Below are positions 36,541 to 48,392 of a stretch of 64,000 nucleotides of DNA, piece by piece. The notes beneath the pieces are model-generated. The model did no database searches, was not told where the DNA came from, and saw only the letters and a program-made list of their open reading frames with translations. The stretch spans positions 59,613-123,612 of the forward strand of contig QZLH01000007.1 of the NCBI GenBank assembly GCA_003833135.1, written 5' to 3'. Position 1 is the first letter of the stretch; every line of letters begins with the position of its first letter. This DNA comes from Oehlia diaphana. Taxonomy: Eukaryota > Glomeromycota > Glomeromycetes > Glomerales > Glomeraceae. The position numbers were made by a program, and so were the translations under genes.

Positions 36541-37004
36541 AAAATACAGCTTAACTATTTCAATCATTATACCATGTTTAACACTAAATTTAATTCTACT
36601 ATTACAATCACTTTTGGTGAAAATGGATTGAAGAAGGGTTAAGAAACTTTTTTTTTTTTTTAAAAAAAAAGATATTTATATCTTTATGAGATTATCTCAT
36701 TATCTCATCACGTGAAAATTCTTCCATTAAATCACGTAAACTTGGTTTATCCTTCCCTAATCAGCCTAATCATCAATAGGGCTGAAAAGTTGGAAGGTCT
36801 TAGGTCTTGGCGTGATTGGCCAGATTAGAAAATTTTTACAAACCCGGAAAACCAGTTTTTTTTTTACACCTGGTTTCATAAAAGGGTCGAGGTGATATTA
36901 CTGTTTTCGTTAAAGTAAGCAACTTTACCTTTGATCCTTTAACTTTTTTACCTGTAACCGTTTAATAAAAAATAAAGTTCACCAGAAATATATAGACTTT
37001 ATCA

Positions 37005-40000
37005 ATGGACACTACTTTAATTAAAACAGGTATTTTAAGTTGTAATGCTACTGTGTTTATTCAGCGAATTTTATTTAATACTTTTACAGTTAATAAACTT
37101 CAGGACGCTTTTGCTACTGTTGGCGTTCAGAACCCGGTAGATTTACCACAGATTATAGTTATTGGTTCACAATCGAGTGGTAAAAGTTCCGTTTTAGAAA
37201 ATATTGTTGGTCGTGACTTTTTACCTAGAGGGACAGGAATTGTTACTCGAAGACCTTTGGTATGTCATTTCTTGTTAAATTTATTAAGTTTCATTATCAT
37301 CTTTTAGTATGGTAATTAAAAAGAATTTATATTATTGTAAAGGTTACTTAAATTAATGTTTTACTTTTTTATCAAAAAGGTCTTACAACTTATTAATCGT
37401 CCGGCGAATGAAACGCCAAATAATGATACTCCTCAAACAAATGGTGAAACTCCTAAACCAAATGGTGTAACTAAAGCTACTAAGCCTAAAGGTAATTGAT
37501 CATTATCTTCATTAATATTCCAATTATTAGATTATTGACCCTTTTTTTAGATTCAAAAGAAGGTGATGAGTGGGGTGAATTTTTACATATTCCCGGTCAA
37601 AAATTTTATGATTTTGATAAAATTCGAGAAGAGATTGTAAAGGACACTGAATTGAAAACTGGAAAAAATGCCGGTTAGTTGTTTATCGACTCATAATTTA
37701 AAAAAGAATAATGTATTTTTTGTAATATTTCTTAGATTAACGCGTTTTATAACATATTATTACTCCCTCCGTATAGGTATTTCTTCACAACCCATCAATT
37801 TAAGAGTATACTCTCCTAATGTGCTCACATTGACTCTTGTTGACTTGCCCGGTCTTACAAAGGTATAATTTAGACATCTAAATCCGATTTCTTTTAATTT
37901 GAATTAACTTTATAATTATTTTATATACTTTATAAAAAAATTTTAGGTTCCTGTTGGTGATCAACCAAAAGATATCGAAAAGCAGATTCGTGAAATGATA
38001 TTGAAGTATATCACCAAACCAAATTCTATCATTCTCGCAGTTACACCAGCAAATACTGATTTAGCAAATTCAGATGGGTTAAAAATGGCTCGTGAAGTTG
38101 ATCCTGAAGGTAAATATTGATTAAATGTTATATTACTAAATATTAAATATTTTTTAACATTTAAATTTTTTTAGGATCACGGACTATTGGTGTTCTTACA
38201 AAAGTTGATCTTATGTAAGGTTTTGAATTTATCTTATTCAAGTTATATATTCGTATATTATTTGACTATAAATTATCTTCTTGTTTATTATAGGGATCAA
38301 GGAACAGATGTTGTAGACATCTTGGCCGGACGTATTATTCCTTTACGACTTGGTAGGATTATTGTACTTTTTACCTTCTCTTCCTTAGTTTGTTATTACT
38401 AAACTATCATAAAATGTTCATTATAATTTCTAATTATCGTAAATACATAGGTTATGTACCTGTTGTAAATCGTGGTCAAAAGGATATTGAAATTAAAAAA
38501 GCCATTGCATCTGCTTTGGAAAATGAACGTAAATACTTCGAAGATCACCCAGCGTATAAGAGCAAAGCACAGTATTGTGGTACACCATTCCTTGCTCGTA
38601 AATTGAATATGGTATATATTATTTTTTTTCAAACTTTGTTAGCTTCTGTTGTTCCACTAATAATCAATTTTGCGTTTGTTAAATATGTTTTTCCTAATCT
38701 TAGATACTTATGCATCATATTCGCACTACACTTCCTGAAATTAAAGCTAAAATTCAAGCGACATTATTGAAATACCAAAATGAATTGTTAACGCTTGGTG
38801 ATCCTATAAGCGATGGTGGCCATAATCATGCAAACCTCGTTCTAAATATAATCACCGAATTTTGTTCAGAATTCCGCACTATAATTGATGGCAATTCCAA
38901 TGAATTATCTTCATTCGAATTGGCAGGTGGTGCGCGTATAAGCTTTGTTTTCCATGAAGTTTATGCAAATGGTGTAAAATCAATAGATCCTTTTGATCAA
39001 GTGAAAGATGTTGATATTAGGACAATTCTCTATAATTCCTCGGTAATTGAGTTGTATTTAGTATTATATTGTAGTTCAAATGTTAATTTTTAATCGAATT
39101 GAAAATACCGTTTAGGCAAGATCTAACAGCTTTGTCTTTACTAAATAGGGATCCTCTCCAGCTCTATTCGTCGCTACTACTGCATTCGAAGTCATAATTA
39201 GGAATCAAATAAAACGTCTCGAAGAACCAAGTTTGAAATGTGTAACTTTAGTTTATGACGAATTGGTCCGCATTTTAGGTCAACTGTTGCAGAAACCGGT
39301 AAATACTAATCTTTTGAGCGTGATGTTTTTTCTCAATTATTAATTCTAAATACTTTATGATTTAGGTGTACAAACGATTCCCGGGTTTAAAAGAGAAATT
39401 TTACTCGGTTGTAATTAATTTTTATAAAAAGTCCATGGTACCAACAAATAAACTTGTTCAGGATCTTGTATCGTAAGTTATAAATAGCCATAACCGCAAT
39501 TTTTTTCATGTATAAATTACTAAATTTATAATTTAATTCATAGTATGGAGGCGAGTTATATAAACACGGGACATCCTGACTTTATAAACGGTCATACAGC
39601 TATGACGGTTATTAACGAAAAGTTAAATCCTAAACCAATAAATCCTGCTGACAATAAGCGAAATACTTTGAACACTCTTATAAATCCATTAGCTGAGCCC
39701 GAACCTGCTAACACAGGATTCTTTGGAAGTTTCTTTACTGGTTCAAAAAAGAAAAAGCCAGGTGTTATGGATGCGGTATAGACCTATTAATTAATTTTAT
39801 TATTTTATCATATTTTTGATAAAAAAATTTTTTTTTTTTTGTATTAGCCACCGCCAGTTCTTAAAGCTACCGGAAACCTTTCCGAACGCGAAATTATGGA
39901 AACGGAAGTGATTAGTAAGTAACATGAATATTAGAAGAATATTAATACTTTATAATATTAATTTGTTTAAAAATTTTTTAATAATATCTTATTTTAGAAT

Positions 40001-40329
40001 TACTTATTCAATCATATTATAATATCGTGAAGAAAACTCTTGTAGACATGGTACCAAAAGCGGTCATGCTTAATCTTGTTTATCACGCAAAGGAAGAACT
40101 TCAACGTGAATTATTACAAGAATTATACAAAGCAGACGTTTTGGACGAGTTACTTAAGGAAAGTGAATTCACACAACAAAGACGTAAAGAATGTAAGAAA
40201 ATGATTGAAGCTTTACAAAAGGCTGATGAGGTAATAATGAGTAATTTTTGAAAATGTTTTTAATGTGGTTTATTAATTAACGAATCTAAATGTAATAATA
40301 AATGTTTTTAGATTGTATCTGCTGTCTAA
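37005..40329 (+). CDS. VPS1: Dynamin-like GTPase, Vps1 type
   Basis: Large GTPase that pinches vesicles at the late Golgi and endosomes and acts in vacuolar sorting and peroxisome fission. Sixteen exons: 37005-37029, 37090-37259, 37380-37491, 37551-37673, 37777-37862, 37947-38109, 38175-38214, 38294-38352, 38451-38611, 38704-39042, 39149-39298, 39366-39472, 39544-39775, 39848-39914, 39998-40230, 40312-40329. All are GT-AG; frames join to about 694 residues (yeast Vps1 704). G1 P-loop GSQSSGKSS is at residues 34-42, G3 is in LVDLPGLTK and G4 is TKVD. There is no pleckstrin domain and the insert before the GED is short (GSKKKKPG), which favours Vps1 over classical dynamin. The C-terminal GED is complete ([20 protein letters not shown]). 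The first exon is 25 nt; reading through it would add a false segment, so the spliced start was chosen. Confidence 0.92.
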
Positions 40330-40710
40330 GTCTATGAGGTACCAAAAGTTTTTAGGTGAATTTATTTTATTAACGGCGGTGTAGGGAAAAAAAGTAAAGT
40401 ATTGTAAACGGGTAAAAGGTCTATTTAATATATGGGGGAAACGTTTCTTAATATTTCAGATTATATAAAGTAATTTATGTGTCATTAGGTAGATTGTTAA
40501 CTTATTTATAATATTTCTGATTGTTTATAAATATAGATTTTTTTTTATTACAATATTACATGTCTTTCTGTATAAATAAAATAAACAAATCGTTTTTTTA
40601 ACGATATATACAATTCGTGTGATTCATGTAAAATTAGTAAATTACCGTAAAAAAAAAATCTATTTTATTTTATTGAATTAAATTAATAATAATACTGAAT
40701 AAATTAAGAA

Positions 40711-41247
40711 TTATGATTTATCTGATTGACTCGTTGGACCAGGTATTCCCATAAACAGGTACAAATAATTAATACCCAATCCAGATGTAGCAAACCTGAA
40801 AGAGAACATTCGGATTAGATAAGTTGACTTTAATCCGTTTTATAAAAAAAAATTATAAGTTGCATAATTACAAAAGACTAGTAAAAGCGGTACGCCCGGC
40901 ATTTGGATCTTGATCGGATGCTCTCTCATTTGTTATAGAAATAATTCCAAAAATGAATGCTGCCCAGGATGACCATTTTATCTAATTAAATGAAATAATC
41001 AGAATAAAAATCTTACAATATTAGAAAAATTCATAAACTTCTTACCTTAAAAATTAAACCCACGGTGCCTATATTAACGTTATTTTAAGTTAACAAAAAA
41101 TATAAATAATTGTATGACTTATATAAACTTACTTAATATTAGTGAAAATGTTCCATAAAGATCAGGATCAATTTCATCAATATGTTTTACAGGAGGTGTA
41201 TATTGAACGATTGCATTGGGACGTTTTGGATCTGAAGTTGTAGACAT
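40711..41247 (-). CDS. PAT-complex subunit Asterix (UPF0139)
   Basis: Small ER membrane protein of the Asterix/WDR83OS family, which works with CCDC47 as an intramembrane chaperone for multipass proteins. Exons 41247-41133, 41068-41046, 40981-40872 and 40795-40711 (all GT-AG) give 110 residues. The family start SDPKRPN is followed by a short Pro-rich linker (VQYTPPVKH). Three hydrophobic segments then follow (around FSLILSTVGLIF, KWSSWAAFIFGIISI, and TSLLFATSGLGINYLYLF). KWSSWAAFIF and the SITNERAS line are the family hallmarks. The second exon is only 23 nt. The gene is divergent from the ribosomal uL11 gene with 159 bp between start codons. Confidence 0.88.
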
Positions 41248-41406
41248 CTTTATTGTAATAAATAAATAAAAAAAAAAGAACGAGTAAAATAGCTTAATTT
41301 AATCACGTGAGATCAATAAGGTTACACAAATTCGAATATAAAATTTTTTAAAGAAATTTTTTAGATCTTCCTCTTTTTGGCCGTTGGTAAGAAGAATACT
41401 CAACAA
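41248..41406. promoter_or_regulatory. Compact divergent promoter, Asterix/RPL12
   Basis: Only 159 bp separate two outward-facing start codons. The sequence contains TCACGTGA (a CACGTG E-box-type palindrome) near 41303-41310. A pyrimidine-rich stretch (TCTTCCTCTTTTT) lies at about 41368-41380, just before the ribosomal gene start, as common for ribosomal protein genes. Function of either site is inferred. Confidence 0.5.
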
Positions 41407-42326
41407 ATGGCACCCAAGATCGATCCAAATGAAGTGAAGATTAGTTAAGTATATTAGAATTTGATTAATAAGATGGAAGTGAATTTAGAAAGATAAACTG
41501 ATAATATAAAAAAAAAATTCTTAGTTTATCTTCGAGCTACTGGTGGTGAAGTTGGTGCTTCCAGTTCCCTCGCTCCTAAAATTGGTCCTCTTGGTTTGGT
41601 ATATCTTGAATATTTTTTTTAATTGATCATGATCTTTTTGAAGCAATTGATCGATTTTTAATTTCAATAGAATTTAAATTTATTATATTAATGTCAACTA
41701 TAATGACAAATGACATCGTTAAAAATTAGATCACTGATAGTTAAATTATTTTCTTTAAAAATAAAGGCTCCCAAGAAGGTCGGTGAAGATATTGCTAAGG
41801 CTACAGCTGATTGGAAGGGTTTACGTGTTACAGTTAAATTGACAATTCAAAATCGTCAAGCTGCTGTTTCCGTAGTACCAAGCGCTTCATCTTTAATTAT
41901 CAGAGCTCTTAAAGAACCTCCAAGAGATCGTAAGAAAGAAAAGAATATTAAACATTCTGGAAATATTTCTTTGGATGAAGTTATTGAAATTGCTCGCCAA
42001 ATGCATCCCAAGTCTTTTGCTAAATCTCTCAAGGGAACAGTAAAAGAAATTTTGGGCACTTGTAATAGTATTGGGTGCACTGTTGATGGGTTAGCATTTA
42101 TTTTAAGTGAAAATGTTATTGTGTATTATTTTATTATTTTTTTATTAGCTTTAACATAATGTTTGTTTTATACAGTCAATCTCCTAAAGATCTTAGCGAT
42201 TCAGTTGAAAGCGGAGAAACTGAAGGTAAAATTATTATTTAAAAATAAATTATTTAATTAGAAATTTTAAAAATTTCTAATTCAATTGAATCAAATTATT
42301 TTTTATTTCTAGTTCCTGACGAATAA
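41407..42326 (+). CDS. RPL12: 60S ribosomal protein uL11 (Rpl12)
   Basis: Cytosolic large-subunit protein at the base of the P-stalk, binding the GTPase-associated rRNA centre. Exons 41407-41443, 41525-41598, 41767-42089, 42176-42225 and 42313-42326 give 165 residues, the standard length. It starts [20 protein letters not shown]. The conserved Pro-rich N-terminal part follows ([20 protein letters not shown]), then [18 protein letters not shown] and [20 protein letters not shown]. The end is [20 protein letters not shown] with an acidic tail VPDE. All introns are GT-AG. The in-frame reading into the fourth intron is spurious. Very secure. Confidence 0.97.
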
Positions 42327-42622
42327 GCTTAATAAAATTTTATATAATATTTGGTTAATATAAATAAACTTTTTAAATATAATAAATGGAAGAATAATAA
42401 TGTGAATTATATCTTTTTTTTTATGAATTTGTAAAAAATTGTAAAAACAAAATGTATAGATAAATAAATCATTGGTTGGTTTATTTTTTTTACATGATAT
42501 AATTTATCACAGAACACTTAGATTTGTAACGTTAGCTATGTAACACAAGAAATTACCAGAAATCCGAGAAATTCGCACTAAAAATTATCGTAAAATTATT
42601 CAATTTTCTTGTTTAATGTTTA

Positions 42623-44299
42623 ATGGATCAAGAAACGGCGCAAGCCTTATTCGATAAAGGCGCGTTCTTGCTTTTCTTGAACGCGCCCGAAGGAATGGAG
42701 GTTTCCATTAATTTTTTTAGGGTAACAGTTTTTTTTTGCTTATCAAACTTACGAGTATTACCTTACGTTTAAGTTCGGCATAGATAACAATTGTTGGAAA
42801 ATAGGACCAAAGTTTAAAGGAGTGAAGCTTATTCCTCCCGGTCTACATTTTGTATATTATAGGTTTGTTATAGGCAATTATGTAAAATTACTCATATTTT
42901 AGACGCGTATTGTTAATAATTTCTTTTTATTTAGTACTTCAGATAAGTCTGGTACTTCCGGACTTAAAACAGGATTTTTCAAATTTTATGATTCAAAGGA
43001 AGTGAGTTATTATTATGGTAATTTTTTTTTACAATATTAAATTTATGAATATAAATCTTTAATTCACATCAATTGAATTTAGATAGTGATCAAATATTGG
43101 GATCGTACATTAGAGGATATTAAAAAAGATGAGCCGGCGGATGAACTATTAAAATCGGGTAATTTTTTTTAGAAGTAAATTTTTTTTTATAAAAACTAGA
43201 ATGATTCTAAAAAAATTTTTTTTTTCCTTAAAGATATGCGTCAATTTGATCCATTTTTAGGACCTTATCCCTTATCACCACCTACGAATTTTCAAAAATG
43301 GGTTCATTTAACGAATTTTATAACTCCTCGCCTTATTTCTATTATATTACCTCGTGAAGGGAAAGTAACTAATGTCTCATCATCTACTGTTGATGAAGAA
43401 GAGTTACTTAAATTAAATGATTTGAAACATGAAGAAAATGATATGATTTTATTTACAAAATTTGACCTCAAAAAAAGTTGGAGGCCTGGTGCTACAGGTC
43501 AAGAAGTCACAAAATATAGCCAAGATAAAAGTTGGCTTTTATCCGATTTATTTAAAAATGTTTACAATAATGGTATGTAAGTATATATATGTGTATTTTT
43601 TTTTTTTCTTTTGAGAAAGCTTTTTCACAATTTTGAAACGCATATTTTTTTAAAAATTTTTTTAAATTTAGATCATAAGGAATTATTAGGAGAATTGCAA
43701 TTAGCTTTTATCTGTTTTTTAATTGCAGAAAACTATGCAGGATTTATGCAATGGAAAAATATAGTTCTATTGATTTGTTCATGCCAAGAAGCGATAGAAA
43801 AATATGTGGATACAATATTTACTGATTTTCTTGGTACACATATAATATATTTTTAAGATGTATGCGTCGTGATTTATTCATTAATTTATTCATTAATTTT
43901 TTTATAGATGTATTAAAATACCAACTTGAAGAATGTCCACGAGATTTTTTTCATAACATAGTGACTGAAAATAATTATTTAACTCATGCATTAAAGGTAA
44001 TATAAGTAATAAACTGGGATAATCCATATATATATAATATATTTTTTTTAATTTAGAATTTCCGTCGGAATATTTTGGAAGTATTGTCAACAGATGCAAT
44101 ATCGCAACAAAATTTAGAAAATTTACATGTTTTAAGACGTCGATTTGAAAAATTTAGAGGTTTTCTTAATCAAAGATTTAATTGGGAAATTGTTGACGAA
44201 GAAACAGCTCGAGAGGAAGAAGAGGAGGAAGGAGAATATGCACCGGTTGTAGTGGAGTTATCTGATACGATAATAGACACTACATTTAACAAATCTTAG
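42623..44299 (+). CDS. AAR2: AAR2 splicing factor (U5 snRNP assembly)
   Basis: U5 snRNP biogenesis factor that binds the RNase H-like and Jab1/MPN domains of Prp8 and keeps Brr2 off until nuclear import (family knowledge). Eight exons: 42623-42700, 42774-42862, 42935-43001, 43083-43158, 43234-43572, 43672-43833, 43908-43996, 44057-44299. All are GT-AG; frames join to about 380 residues, the usual length. It starts [20 protein letters not shown], continues [20 protein letters not shown] and [10 protein letters not shown], the family signature. The C-terminal helical domain ([20 protein letters not shown]) and an acidic tail ([12 protein letters not shown]) follow. It is relevant that this window also holds introns with minor-spliceosome signals; U5 serves both spliceosomes. 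Identification is secure. Confidence 0.93.
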
Positions 44300-44464
44300 C
44301 GTTCCAAATTTTCGAAATTGTAAAAGAGGAATGTCTTGTAACTATTCATACTTTAAAACTTATTATTATAAATTATGAGATCGATAGTGATGATAAGAAT
44401 AAAAAATCTATTTTTTAATCATATTAGAATATGAAGCTGTAATTGATTGATTTTGATAAAATAA

Positions 44465-44850
44465 GTCAAATAAGTTTCGAATATTTTAATCATTTCGGAT
44501 ATATAAATAATTAAACAAATTTTTAAATAAAAATACGATTGATCTAATTTGATAACTTAAATTTAATGTTATGATTTTTTGTTATGAAATTAATACGTAC
44601 ATATATATATTAGATTACAACCTAATAAAATGTTATTTATAAAAGTCAAATAATAAAAATAGGTCAAATAAGTTTCGAATATTTTGAATAAATCATTTCG
44701 GATATGTAAATAATTAAAATAAAAATACAGTCACGATTGATCTAATTTAATAACTTAAATTTAATGTTATGATTTTTTGTAATGAAATTAATACATATAT
44801 ATATATTAGATTACAACCTAATAAAATGTTATTTATAAAATTCAAATAAT
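44465..44850. repeat. Two-copy tandem duplication, about 198-bp period
   Basis: The segment 44465-44655 (from GTCAAATAAGTTTCGAATAT to the end of AATGTTATTTATAAAA) is repeated at 44663-44850 with a few indels and substitutions. Shared landmarks include CGATTGATCTAATTT, TAATGTTATGATTTTTTG and ATATTAGATTACAACC. It sits between the convergent AAR2 and TSG101 genes. Confidence 0.85.
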
Positions 44851-44960
44851 TATCATCCAAGTTTTCTAAACCAAATATCAGATTAATATTATTGAATAAA
44901 ATAAAAGATTTATTATTCCGTGAATCTAAAAATTTTTTGAATTCACTAACCTATCGTAAA

Positions 44961-47054
44961 TCATGGCTTATTAATTTTATCCAATCCAGCTTGTCTGCGA
45001 ACCTTTTGAATCAACGCTCTACGCATAAATTGTTCACGTGCAAGAGTTCGAATATTCTTTATAATAATTACATATGAATAAATATATTCTTAGAAAAAAT
45101 TACTTTTAGAATATAAAATATAAATTTACCTTCATATATGAATTCAAATCTATTTTCTCACTGCTTAATGCTTTCCCTAAATAATAAGTTGCATCTTCTA
45201 TTGCATTGTCTTCCGCTATTAAATCAAATAATCTATAAAAACAACAAAATTTTATCGATAAATATGACGGTTTTAATTTGTTCATAAATAATAATATAAA
45301 AATATACTTAACTGATTATAAACTATAGTGGTTCCACATAGAATATCATCAACTGACACTTCGGGCATATTCTTAGCTTGTTCTATTAATTTATCAATTT
45401 CTGCAATTTTTCCCCTTAAAATTTCTGTTTTCTCTTTTATTCTAGCATCTTTTTCAATCAATTGTTTCCTTTCCTCAATAATACGTTCTTGATCTTGATT
45501 CAAATGTTCACCAATTGACATATTCCTATTCAACTCCGGTGACGTTTTTTGGACATATTCCTCACATTTATGTTTTACTTTATCGTAAACCATTGATTGT
45601 AATTTTACCAATTCTGGATTTTGAGTTGTTGGTAAAGGAGCTGGTGATGGAGTAATGATAGGAAGTGGTGGTGTATCAAGTATACTTGGTACGGAAAGTT
45701 GGGATTCATTGGAAATTTGTGGATGTAAAGAAGAACTTCTAGTTGGTAACGGTGACTTCATTTTATTCGTAATAAATTTTTTTCCCATTTCTTAATTTTA
45801 GTAAAAATGAAAAAAAAAACTAACAAAGTGATTAAAGAAATTAAAATTTCCAATACCGTTGTTGCGTAACGTGAAGTTGGCAGAACGGGAGGAATAGTGG
45901 AACTATGACTTCTCGGTCTATTTACATTCATGTTTGAAGAAGGTTGATATGGCGGTGGAGGTGGTAAAGGAGGCGGTGTTGGAGTATATGCCCGAAGAAC
46001 AGGTGAATGTTGTTGTTGTATTCCGTTTACAGGTTGCTGTAACAATGGAGGTGGTGGTGGAGGTGCAGGTGGTGATGGTTGTGATGTAGGTCTAGTATAT
46101 ACAGGTGGGTTTTGTCCAAATATATTTTGCAAAAGCGAACAAAGTGAAACAAGATTGGATTCCTATAAAATTAATATTTTCATAATCAAATAAAAGAAAA
46201 GAAAAAGTATATCAGTAAAATTAAAATATGATAAACTTTGATGAAATACATGCAGTTTAAAACAGACCTCATTATGTGGTGGCGGATTCCAATGTTCTAG
46301 GTAAGGATGAGAACAACGACCGCTAACATCAACATGTTGAGATTTTTTCACTAACATATTAGATGTTGGAACCACGAATGCAATCGGAGGAACCATAGGA
46401 TAGTCCGTTGGAATCCAAAAGGCTACGGGAATATTATATGGTGTCGATCTAAACGTGATTGGAATGGTTCCGTAAAGACATAATAAAACTTCAACCGTGC
46501 CATCGTCGTGGGCTTGAAGAAATTGAGATCACATATCTATTGTGAGAATTATATTAAACGACTTCGGTCCCATATATATCTCAATTTGATCTTATGATAT
46601 TCTAATCAAAAGAATAATTACAATTCTTTTGTATATTCTGTTGTAATCCCGAATCCCTTCGAAAAGTAACTTACAATGGAATTTATATTCATGGCATAAA
46701 CTCGTAACTCCTCAAACTTCAAGTTATATAAAAATCAAGTAAACGATTTAATTACTTACCGTAGATATCAGTTTTTGGGATCAATGCTTTAAAAACTGCC
46801 AGTGTAGCATCAACGTCCCGAAATACTCGATCTTGATGCAAATACTGAAAGTTCAAATCGTTAAAGCAAGAGAAAAAAAAACGGAATGACAGTAAACTAA
46901 ATTATTAAAAGGTGAAAAATACCGGAACATTTGCAAGTGCATTGCGAAGCCAAAGGCGCGTATTGTTCAGATCGGGATTTGTTGGATTTGGATAAACAGT
47001 CATATTATTCAAAACCAAAGCTTCCGGGTGTTCCAAAGTTTGTTGAGACATCAT
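44961..47054 (-). CDS. VPS23: ESCRT-I subunit Tsg101/Vps23
   Basis: Ubiquitin- and P(S/T)AP-binding ESCRT-I subunit that sorts cargo into multivesicular bodies. Exons: 47054-46923, 46844-46760, 46512-46268, 46162-45857, 45755-45313, 45232-45130, 45056-44961 (GT-AG), about 469 residues. The N-terminal UEV domain (about 1-155) includes LLCLYGTIPITFRSTPYNIP, VAFWIPTDYPMVPP and the VSGRCSHPYLEHW block. Being a UEV, it lacks the E2 active-site Cys. A Pro-rich linker follows (PPAPPPPPPLLQQP, PPPLPPPPPYQP). Next is a coiled coil (QERIIEERKQLIEKDARIKE), then the steadiness box (FDLIAEDNAIEDATYYLGKA, then REQFMRRALIQKVRRQAGL). The fifth exon acceptor was set at 45755 because the nearer AG would force a stop. 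MMSQQ at 47054 or the next codon may be the start. Confidence 0.95.
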
Positions 47055-47206
47055 TGCTCAAAGATGTTAAATACGAAATACGTTAATACACGTTTGATAC
47101 GTTTGATAGCATTAATATATATCATTATAATGACAATATCACATGATAAGTCACACGTATATTATTTCAAATCAGTCGGACTGGCGCGTCCGCCAAATTT
47201 TTAAAA
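47055..47206. promoter_or_regulatory. Compact divergent promoter, VPS23/mL54
   Basis: These 152 bp between outward-facing starts must carry both promoters. A G/C-rich island, CAGTCGGACTGGCGCGTCCG at 47174-47193, stands out in AT-rich DNA and contains overlapping palindromic words (GGCGCG, CGGAC/GTCCG). No factor can be assigned. Confidence 0.5.
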
Positions 47207-47662
47207 ATGATAAAGTTTCTAAGTAAATTGAGAGTTTCCTGTTTTTATAAAGCAAATAATAAAAAGTTTTGTCCCTTTTTACTTTCTTACACATCCAATT
47301 ATTCTACAGGTAATTTTTTTCTTTTTGTTATTTTTTAAACTCGATAGTTTTTTTGGTAAAAATCTTACATTACTGACTAGTTTTTATATTAAAAAGTATC
47401 AAATTTGAAATCTCAACAGCAAATTCAACGGACTCCATCTTCAGTACCTGCAGGAACAATTCTCAAAGGATTAAATTTTTATAAAGATGGTGCGGACCCT
47501 ATAGCCTTACCCGATGACGAGTACCCTAATTGGTTATGGGAAATACTAGATAAAGAAAAAGATGAACAACTTCGTAGTAATGAGCATTCAAGATATCATC
47601 ATAAAGAAAAAAGGAAACAATTAATCAAAAATAATAATTTTGATAGAAACAAAAGGAAATAA
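47207..47662 (+). CDS. MRPL37: Mitochondrial large-subunit ribosomal protein mL54
   Basis: Structural protein of the mitochondrial large ribosomal subunit (mL54; MRPL37 in yeast). Two exons, 47207-47309 and 47397-47662 (GT-AG, phase 1), give about 122 residues. The first exon is a basic, hydroxylated mitochondrial presequence (MIKFLSKLRVSCFYKANNKK). The mature protein has the family core PAGTILKGLNFYKDGADPIA, then LPDDEYPNWLWEILD, and ends in a basic tail (NNFDRNKRK). Starting only in the second exon would lose the presequence, so the spliced start is preferred. Confidence 0.88.
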
Positions 47663-47740
47663 TTGTTTTTGAATGTCATATTTTCTTTTAATGCTATTAA
47701 TAATCTATTTTTGTCATGCTGAAATTATTTACATTTATGA

Positions 47741-47808
<68 letters not shown>

Positions 47809-48392
47809 AAAATTCTATGAAAGTTATTAGACCTTCAAAGTACACAGTGATAAAATGTTCCTTGTAAATGATCTTTTTTTTTCTTTAGAAAGACTAAAAT
47901 ATTTAAATCATTAGAAAATTCATTCAAAAAAAACAAAATTTTTGTCCATGGCTGTTATATGCCATATATGCCATAAACTTTTTTCGTCATTAACTTTTTT
48001 TTGTTGTTCAATACTATACAAAATTGGATGTAAATGCTACGAGGGATTTTTAACTTTACAAATATCCAAGCTCAAATTTTTTGTCCAAACAAAAAAAAAT
48101 CCTTAAAATAAATTCCTCAAATATGTACATCCTGAATGATTAATTTTTTTTTTTTAGTTATTCACAATGTTTCCAAAAAAATTTTTTTTTTCTTTTTTTT
48201 TTTTTTACTAAGTCCCATCAAATAGTTCCCATCAAATAGTTCGAATTAAAAAAAAAATTCGAATAATCTTAAAAAGAAATAAAGAAGACCAGGAATAAAT
48301 GTTCGTAATTTAATATATAAATCCTGTCCTCATTAAATTCCCATTTTATAAACTATACACGTACAAATTGTTTATTGATTCAACGATTCACT
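47663..48392. other. Gene-free spacer with 70-nt A-run
   Basis: Contains an almost pure A-run at 47742-47812 (one G at 47796), just 80 bp after the mL54 stop, followed by many T-runs to 48210. A genomic A-tract after a gene can mark a retro-insertion, but no body of such an element is visible upstream. The rest is 3' flank of mL54 and ataxin-2. Confidence 0.6.

Noticed and set aside
44465..44850. Considered as a CRISPR-like or satellite array
   Set aside because: Only two long copies and no short-repeat/spacer pattern; this is a eukaryotic tandem duplication.
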